Below are positions 5,774 to 9,818 of a stretch of 9,818 nt of DNA, piece after piece. Position 1 is the first letter of the stretch, and every line of letters starts with the position of its first letter. Position numbers and translations under genes: made by a program. The notes under the pieces are model-generated. The model saw nothing but the letters and a program-made list of their open reading frames with translations, did no database searches and was not told the DNA's origin. The stretch comes from Alphaproteobacteria bacterium (lineage in GTDB: Bacteria; Pseudomonadota; Alphaproteobacteria; Sphingomonadales; Emcibacteraceae): assembly GCA_002401545.1 (NCBI GenBank), contig NVTJ01000147.1, positions 1 to 9,818 of the forward strand, written 5' to 3'.

Positions 5774-6619
5774 ATGAAATTTACGGGTACAGATACATAT
5801 GTGGCCACCCCGGACCTGATGATTGCGGTTAATGCGGCAATTACGCTGGAACGCCCCCTGCTGATCAAGGGGGAGCCGGGAACCGGAAAGACCGTCCTCG
5901 CCCATGAAGTGGCAAAGGCTCTGGGCAAGGATCTGCTGGAATGGCACATCAAATCCACCACCAAGGCCCAGCAGGGCCTGTATGAATATGATGCGGTGTC
6001 ACGGCTTCGGGACAGCCAGCTTGGCTCGGAAAAAGTTCACGACATCAAGAACTACATTAATAAAGGCAAGCTGTGGGAAGCCTTCACAGCAGATAACAGC
6101 CCCATATTGCTTATTGATGAGGTTGACAAGGCCGATATTGAATTTCCCAATGACCTGTTGCAGGAACTGGACCGCATGGAATTCAACGTCTATGAAACCG
6201 GGGAAACCATCCGCGCGGTCAACCGTCCGCTGGTGATCATCACCAGCAATAATGAGAAAGATCTTCCAGACGCCTTCCTGCGCCGCTGTTTCTTCCATTA
6301 TATCAAGTTTCCCGACAAGGAAACCATGACGGAGATTATTGATGTCCATTTCCCGGATATTCAGAATATTCTGGTGCGGGAAGCCCTGAATTTATTTTAT
6401 GATGTGCGCGATGTGCCGGGACTGAAGAAAAAACCGTCTACGTCCGAGCTGCTGGACTGGCTCAAACTGCTCATGGTGGAGGACATGCCGCTGGATGTTT
6501 TACGTAGCAACGACCCAAAAACCATGATCCCGCCCCTGCATGGTGCGCTGCTGAAGAATGAGCAGGACGTGCATATGCTGGAACGGCTGGCCTTTATGAA
6601 CCGCCGCGAGAATCGATAA
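5774..6619 (+). CDS. MoxR-family AAA+ ATPase
   Basis: A 281-residue AAA+ protein of the MoxR group, ATP-driven chaperones that mature or remodel partner complexes together with VWA proteins. Numbered from ATG 5774, it shows Walker A GEPGTGKT (33-40), Walker B ILLIDE (111-116), sensor 1 within IITSNNEKDLP (N159), and the arginine segment FLRRC (168-172), followed by a small helical lid domain. The ATG at 5774 is preferred over an in-frame TTG at 5768 because family members start close to this point; the RBS (GGA, 9 nt upstream) is weak. Five bases separate it from the VWA gene, so they form one operon and probably one complex. The client is unknown; in other bacteria such pairs serve cofactor insertion, respiratory enzymes or stress responses. 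Confidence 0.9.
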   Translation: MKFTGTDTYVATPDLMIAVNAAITLERPLLIKGEPGTGKTVLAHEVAKALGKDLLEWHIKSTTKAQQGLYEYDAVSRLRDSQLGSEKVHDIKNYINKGKLWEAFTADNSPILLIDEVDKADIEFPNDLLQELDRMEFNVYETGETIRAVNRPLVIITSNNEKDLPDAFLRRCFFHYIKFPDKETMTEIIDVHFPDIQNILVREALNLFYDVRDVPGLKKKPSTSELLDWLKLLMVEDMPLDVLRSNDPKTMIPPLHGALLKNEQDVHMLERLAFMNRRENR

Positions 6620-6624
6620 AGAAG

Positions 6625-7809
6625 ATGTTCACCAATTTCTTCCTCACCCTGCGTGACCACGGTGTTCCCGTATCCTTGCGGGAATATCTCATGCTGATGG
6701 AGGGAATGCAGGCGGGGATTGCCAACTATTCCCTTGATGACTTCTATTATCTCAGCCGGGCCACTCTGGTCAAAAACGAAAGCAACCTGGATAAGTTTGA
6801 TCAGGTGTTCGGCCACTGTTTCAAGGGACTGGAAGCCCCCGAAGCAGAAGACCTGATGGCGGAAATTCCCGAAGAATGGCTGCGCAAAATGGCCGAAAAA
6901 TTCCTTTCCCCCGAAGAAATGGCAAAAATAGAGGCCATGGGCGATTGGGACAAGCTCATGGAAACCCTCAAAAAACGTCTGGAAGAACAGAATGAACGCC
7001 ATCAGGGCGGCAGCAAATGGATCGGCACGGCGGGAACGTCACCCTTTGGTGCTTATGGCTATAACCCGGAAGGCATCCGCATTGGTCAGAAAGAAGGCCG
7101 CCATGGTCGAGCGGTCAAGGTCTGGGATAAAAGAGAATTCAGGAATCTGGATGACAATGTGGAGCTTGGCACCCGCAACATCAAGGTAGCCCTGAAACGG
7201 CTGCGTAATTTTGCCCGTCAGGGGGCCGCTGAGGAACTTGATCTGGATGATACCATCCGTTCCACGGCGAAACAGGGGTACCTCGACATTAAAATGGTGC
7301 CGGAACGGCATAATGCCATTAAAGTGCTGATTTTTTTTGATATTGGCGGCTCCATGGACCCGCATATTAAATTATGCGAAGAACTTTTCTCCGCCGCCCG
7401 TAGCGAATTCAAACATATGGAATATTTCTATTTCCATAACTGCCTTTATGAAGGCGTATGGCAGGATAACCGCCGGCGTCATCAAAACCGCATGGATACC
7501 TATGATATTCTGCATAAATATCCTCATGACTATAAGGTGATTTTTGTCGGCGATGCCGCCATGAGCCCTTACGAGATTGTTTACCCCGGCGGCAGTGTAG
7601 AGCATTGGAATGAGGAAAGCGGCGAAGTATGGATGAAGCGGGTTCTGGAAATATACCAGAGTGCCATCTGGCTGAACCCGACACAAGAGGCCCATTGGGA
7701 TTACACCCATTCCATTTCCCTGATGCGTCAACTCATGAGTGACCGCATGTACCCCCTCACCGTCAGCGGGCTGGAAAGCGCCATGAAAGAGCTCAGCCGC
7801 AAGCAATAG
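6625..7809 (+). CDS. CoxE-like VWA domain protein, partner of the MoxR ATPase
   Basis: A 394-residue cytoplasmic protein without signal peptide or membrane segment. The N-terminal 220 residues are helical and charged, with a glycine-rich linker around residues 131-165. The VWA-like domain follows. Its metal-ion site motif is DIGGS (239-243), where the usual DxSxS has Gly at the middle position, and VGDAAMSPYEI (D310) supplies the later acidic residue. The conserved block LCEELFSAARSEFKHMEYFYFHNCLYE lies between (about 250-276). I believe this Gly variant is normal in the CoxE-like subfamily rather than a defect, though I cannot align it here. The start lies 5 nt after the MoxR stop, with AAAGAAG just upstream. 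It presumably presents a substrate to the ATPase. Its stop codon directly abuts the convergent HPt gene. Confidence 0.88.
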   Translation: MFTNFFLTLRDHGVPVSLREYLMLMEGMQAGIANYSLDDFYYLSRATLVKNESNLDKFDQVFGHCFKGLEAPEAEDLMAEIPEEWLRKMAEKFLSPEEMAKIEAMGDWDKLMETLKKRLEEQNERHQGGSKWIGTAGTSPFGAYGYNPEGIRIGQKEGRHGRAVKVWDKREFRNLDDNVELGTRNIKVALKRLRNFARQGAAEELDLDDTIRSTAKQGYLDIKMVPERHNAIKVLIFFDIGGSMDPHIKLCEELFSAARSEFKHMEYFYFHNCLYEGVWQDNRRRHQNRMDTYDILHKYPHDYKVIFVGDAAMSPYEIVYPGGSVEHWNEESGEVWMKRVLEIYQSAIWLNPTQEAHWDYTHSISLMRQLMSDRMYPLTVSGLESAMKELSRKQ

Positions 7810-8310
7810 TTATTGACTGTATTTCTTGATGGCCGCTTCAAGGCCGGCTTTCAACTGTTTGCCAATATCACCACCGTCACCGCTGACCCGATCCTTGATC
7901 ACCACCCGCATGGCATCAATATGGGCCTTGATAATTTCCACATTCTTGTCGGAAGTCCCGGTACTTGCTCTGGTAAATTCATACAGCCCGTCGGAAAAGT
8001 CGGATATTAACTGATAACCGAATGTACCCCCCTGCCCGCGCATGTCATGGGCAATGGCATGAAGCTGCTCAAAATGCTGGAATCTTTGTTCCGGCGTGTC
8101 GACACAGCGCCGATGAACATCTGCCAATTGTTGAATCAATCCGGAAACCCAGTCCGGATAGTCCTCAGCCATTTCGTCCAGAGCCGCCATGGCCTGTGCC
8201 ATCAATTCTTCATCAAAAGAAATTTCATCATCATTCATTCTGGCCAGTCCCAGAGTCTTTTCCCGCAGTTTATTTTTAAGCCGGTAAAAACGAACGCTCA
8301 CTTTAACCAT
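7810..8310 (-). CDS. HPt-domain phosphotransfer protein
   Basis: A 166-residue soluble helical protein. The phosphoacceptor region is AHDMRGQGGTFGY, with H88 as candidate phosphohistidine; the G-x-x-x-x-x-G pattern after the His is typical of HPt four-helix bundles. Residues 1-60 are a basic then acidic helical extension, and the C terminus carries GLEAAIKKYSQ. It would relay phosphate between a hybrid kinase and a response regulator, most simply the one encoded just upstream. The start ATG 8310 is well supported by GGAGG 6 nt upstream (8321-8317) and overlaps the end of the regulator gene by 8 bp (ATGGTTAA), so the two are co-translated. No histidine kinase is in the window. The pathway (motility, chemotaxis or cell cycle) cannot be read from this sequence. 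Confidence 0.82.
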   Translation of the reverse strand: MVKVSVRFYRLKNKLREKTLGLARMNDDEISFDEELMAQAMAALDEMAEDYPDWVSGLIQQLADVHRRCVDTPEQRFQHFEQLHAIAHDMRGQGGTFGYQLISDFSDGLYEFTRASTGTSDKNVEIIKAHIDAMRVVIKDRVSGDGGDIGKQLKAGLEAAIKKYSQ

Positions 8311-8854
8311 TGACTACCTCCACTTCAGGGCTGTCATAGGTGAGGACACGCCGGTCCTCCCCCGTGATCGGTACTGACTGACGGCGGCGGTCCGGGCCAA
8401 AATATGACCCCGTATGCACAAATTGCCGGGGTTTGTTAATGATAGAAAACATCTTGTTCGCCAGTGCGTTAACAGTGAAAGGTTTTGACATGAACTCATT
8501 TACCCCCATAGTACGGGCATCCTGCACGCGTTTAGGCTCAGAATAACCGGTCAACATCAAAAAAGGAATAAAACGGTCAGGACAGTCCTTATGCCGGCGA
8601 ATCCAGCGCAACAGCATCATGCCATTCACCGGTGACATTTCCCAGTCGGATATGATGATATCTATGCTCATCATCCCGGCTTTCATGGGATTATCCGCCA
8701 CCTGCTTGATAAATTCAATGGCCTGCGCCCCGTCATCAACGGATTTAATGGACCCCACACCCAATACCCGCAGGCAATTGACTATCAGTGACCTTATAAA
8801 CTGACAATCCTCCACAACGACAATACTTACCCGACTTAAATCAATATTACTCAT
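8303..8854 (-). CDS. Single-domain response regulator (REC) with C-terminal DRRR-type tail
   Basis: A 183-residue CheY-like protein. The receiver domain (about 8-140) has the acidic pair E15/D16, phosphoacceptor D70 in IISDWEMSPVNG, T102 in FLMLTG and K124 in MSKPF, so all catalytic positions are intact. There is no DNA-binding or enzymatic output domain. After residue 145 a short tail carries YFGPDRRRQ (151-159) and GEDRR (165-169), a two-copy arginine-rich motif that I recall at the end of other alphaproteobacterial single-domain regulators. It may act through protein contact or as a phosphate shuttle with the HPt protein. GGTGAG lies 3 nt before ATG 8854. It diverges from the membrane protein gene at 9045. 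Confidence 0.88.
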   Translation of the reverse strand: MSNIDLSRVSIVVVEDCQFIRSLIVNCLRVLGVGSIKSVDDGAQAIEFIKQVADNPMKAGMMSIDIIISDWEMSPVNGMMLLRWIRRHKDCPDRFIPFLMLTGYSEPKRVQDARTMGVNEFMSKPFTVNALANKMFSIINKPRQFVHTGSYFGPDRRRQSVPITGEDRRVLTYDSPEVEVVNG

Positions 8855-9044
8855 ATTCTCACCGTAGCTTTTTCCCGGTATCTGTTTTCAAATTTGTTTG
8901 CCTGTTAACCATAAAACGCCTGAGTAAACAAAAAGTGAACTTATGACTAAATAACTCAAATGCTTGTTGCTTACCCGTACTACTGATACAATAGCAGCAG
9001 ATAATACAGAATATTTTCGGAAAAAAGCAAAGAACATTTTAAGT
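8855..9044. promoter_or_regulatory. Divergent intergenic region with a TTAACCAT half-site
   Basis: This 190-bp spacer separates the response regulator (minus) from the membrane protein (plus). TTAACCAT (8905-8912) matches an extended CtrA half-site, but there is no second TTAA at the proper spacing on either side, so binding is doubtful. I did not find a convincing minus-strand promoter. Confidence 0.35.
8964..8992 (+). promoter_or_regulatory. Candidate promoter of the coiled-coil membrane protein gene
   Basis: TTGTTG (8964-8969) and TACAAT (8987-8992, 5 of 6 consensus bases) are 17 nt apart on the plus strand. Transcription would begin near 8999, giving a leader of about 45 nt before ATG 9045. 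The -35 is weak (3 of 6). Confidence 0.4.
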
Positions 9045-9818
9045 ATGACTGACAGTAATAACCCGCACACGGAACCCCTCCCCCCCCCAGATACAGCACA
9101 AGCTAAAAACACCGGGCAGACATGGCTCAGACGCTTTTGGCCCTTGTTGCTTAGCACGGCCCTGAGCCTGATCTGGATAGGAATATGTCTATGGTGGTTT
9201 ATGGAATCCGGCAAAACCATGGCCCGGATGCCGCTTTATGAGACCGGGGGCCTGATGGCGGGTGCCTCCCTGCCACTGATTTTAGTCTGGCTGATTGCCC
9301 TGGTCTATTTACGCGCAGACCCCCTGCGGGATCAGCGAATGGCTCTCGCCCGGGGGCTGGACGGGCTTCTTGCTCCCCTTGATGTGGCCCAAAGGCGGGT
9401 TAATGCCATCGTTGCCGAACTGCATAAGGAAATCAAACATGTGGAAGCTGCGGGTGACATTGCCACCATCCGTATTGATAATCTGGAAAATCGCTTTCAG
9501 GAACAGATCAGTAACCTGTTTGAGGTCACCACCGATGCGGAAGCCAAGGCGGTAAATATACAGGAAATATTATCCACCGAAAGAGAAGCCTTCACCCGTC
9601 AGGTGGCAGAGCTGACCAAATATAGTACTGAACTGGAAGGCCGGTTCAAACAGATCACCTTTGACAGTGAAACCCTTGCCAACACCGCACGGAAAAATTC
9701 TGAAAACGTCAGCAATGAAATCACCCTGCAAAACAAGCTGCTTGATGAAAGATCCCGCCTGATCGGGGAGCAGCTGGAAATAATGGCCCGCGAACTGGGC
9801 AACATGTCGCAGGAAATA
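9045..9818 (+). CDS. Unrecognised two-helix membrane protein with long coiled coil (3' end outside window)
   Basis: An open frame of 258 codons from ATG 9045 to the window edge without a stop. I do not recognise the family. Residues 1-32 are polar with a proline cluster (P11-P15) and a basic WLRRFWP boundary. Two hydrophobic helices follow: about 33-53 (LLLSTALSLIWIGICLWWF) and about 68-89 (LMAGASLPLILVWLIALVYL), giving a short hairpin with both ends probably cytoplasmic. From about residue 95 onward the chain is charged and heptad-like (REAFTRQVAELTKYSTELEGRF and similar), a long coiled coil. The layout recalls membrane-anchored scaffold or polar-organiser proteins, but no function is assigned. 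The RBS is weak (AAAGAAC about 10 nt upstream). Reality of the frame is supported by its length, coherent membrane topology and codon use. A nine-C run lies at codons 12-15. Confidence 0.8.
   Translation, partial: MTDSNNPHTEPLPPPDTAQAKNTGQTWLRRFWPLLLSTALSLIWIGICLWWFMESGKTMARMPLYETGGLMAGASLPLILVWLIALVYLRADPLRDQRMALARGLDGLLAPLDVAQRRVNAIVAELHKEIKHVEAAGDIATIRIDNLENRFQEQISNLFEVTTDAEAKAVNIQEILSTEREAFTRQVAELTKYSTELEGRFKQITFDSETLANTARKNSENVSNEITLQNKLLDERSRLIGEQLEIMARELGNMSQEI
9080..9088 (+). repeat. Homopolymer of nine C near the start of the membrane protein gene
   Basis: Nine consecutive C (following CCCCT) encode Leu12-Pro15. Loss of one C would lead to a stop after about 25 further codons; gain of one would stop within a few codons (AGATACAGCACAAGCTAA). 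The tract therefore could switch the gene off by slippage, as in contingency loci, or could simply reflect a sequencing ambiguity. Confidence 0.9.

Noticed and set aside
6397..7002. A 201-codon minus-strand open frame over the MoxR-VWA junction
   Set aside because: It is Phe/His-rich with low-quality composition and spans the junction of two clearly coding genes on the other strand. It is a shadow.
7331..7338. Run of eight T inside the VWA gene as a slippage site
   Set aside because: It lies in the conserved strand before the metal site, the frame continues intact, and eight T encoding hydrophobic residues is not unusual.
8888..9220. A 110-codon minus-strand open frame over the 5' part of the membrane protein
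   Set aside because: It covers the divergent promoter region and overlaps the better supported plus-strand frame, which runs 258 codons without a stop and has coherent topology.

Overview
The window looks like a chromosomal segment of a free-swimming alphaproteobacterium. The evidence is a Caulobacter-type flagellin followed by FlaF and FlbT (a pair largely restricted to Alphaproteobacteria), two TTAA-N7-TTAA CtrA-type boxes with GANTC sites upstream of the flagellin gene, and a FlmG-like flagellin glycosyltransferase. Base composition is moderate in genes, with very AT-rich spacers. I cannot name genus or species from the sequence alone. There are no RNA genes, insertion sequences or CRISPR arrays, and no gene-free stretch exceeds 300 bases.

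Left part (1-3794, all minus strand): the 5' end of a class III (glutathione-dependent formaldehyde) alcohol dehydrogenase gene runs off the left edge. Next comes a flagellar filament block, read right to left: flbT, flaF, flagellin, flaG, then an SpsF/NeuA-like sugar cytidylyltransferase. FlbT and FlaF are post-transcriptional regulators of flagellin. The flagellin gene has its own upstream region of about 275 bp with a candidate CtrA-overlapped promoter and a structured leader. A strong intrinsic terminator sits between flaG and the cytidylyltransferase, directly against the latter's ribosome binding site.

Middle (4002-5684, plus strand): diverging from flbT is a 560-residue TPR plus glycosyltransferase protein resembling Caulobacter FlmG. 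Together with the cytidylyltransferase it suggests that this flagellin is glycosylated with a CMP-activated nonulosonic-acid-type sugar. That is inference from family and context.

Right part: a MoxR-type AAA+ ATPase and a CoxE-like VWA protein form a two-gene plus-strand operon (5774-7809), a chaperone-like pair of unknown client. It converges, with no spacer at all, on a minus-strand two-gene signalling operon (8854-7810): a single-domain response regulator overlapping an HPt phosphotransfer protein. Divergent from these, a two-helix membrane protein with a long coiled coil starts at 9045 and runs off the right edge. It is unrecognised and carries a run of nine C close to its start codon.

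I see no clearly undescribed system. The points most worth following are the flagellin leader and promoter architecture, the terminator/RBS junction before the cytidylyltransferase, and the poly-C tract.
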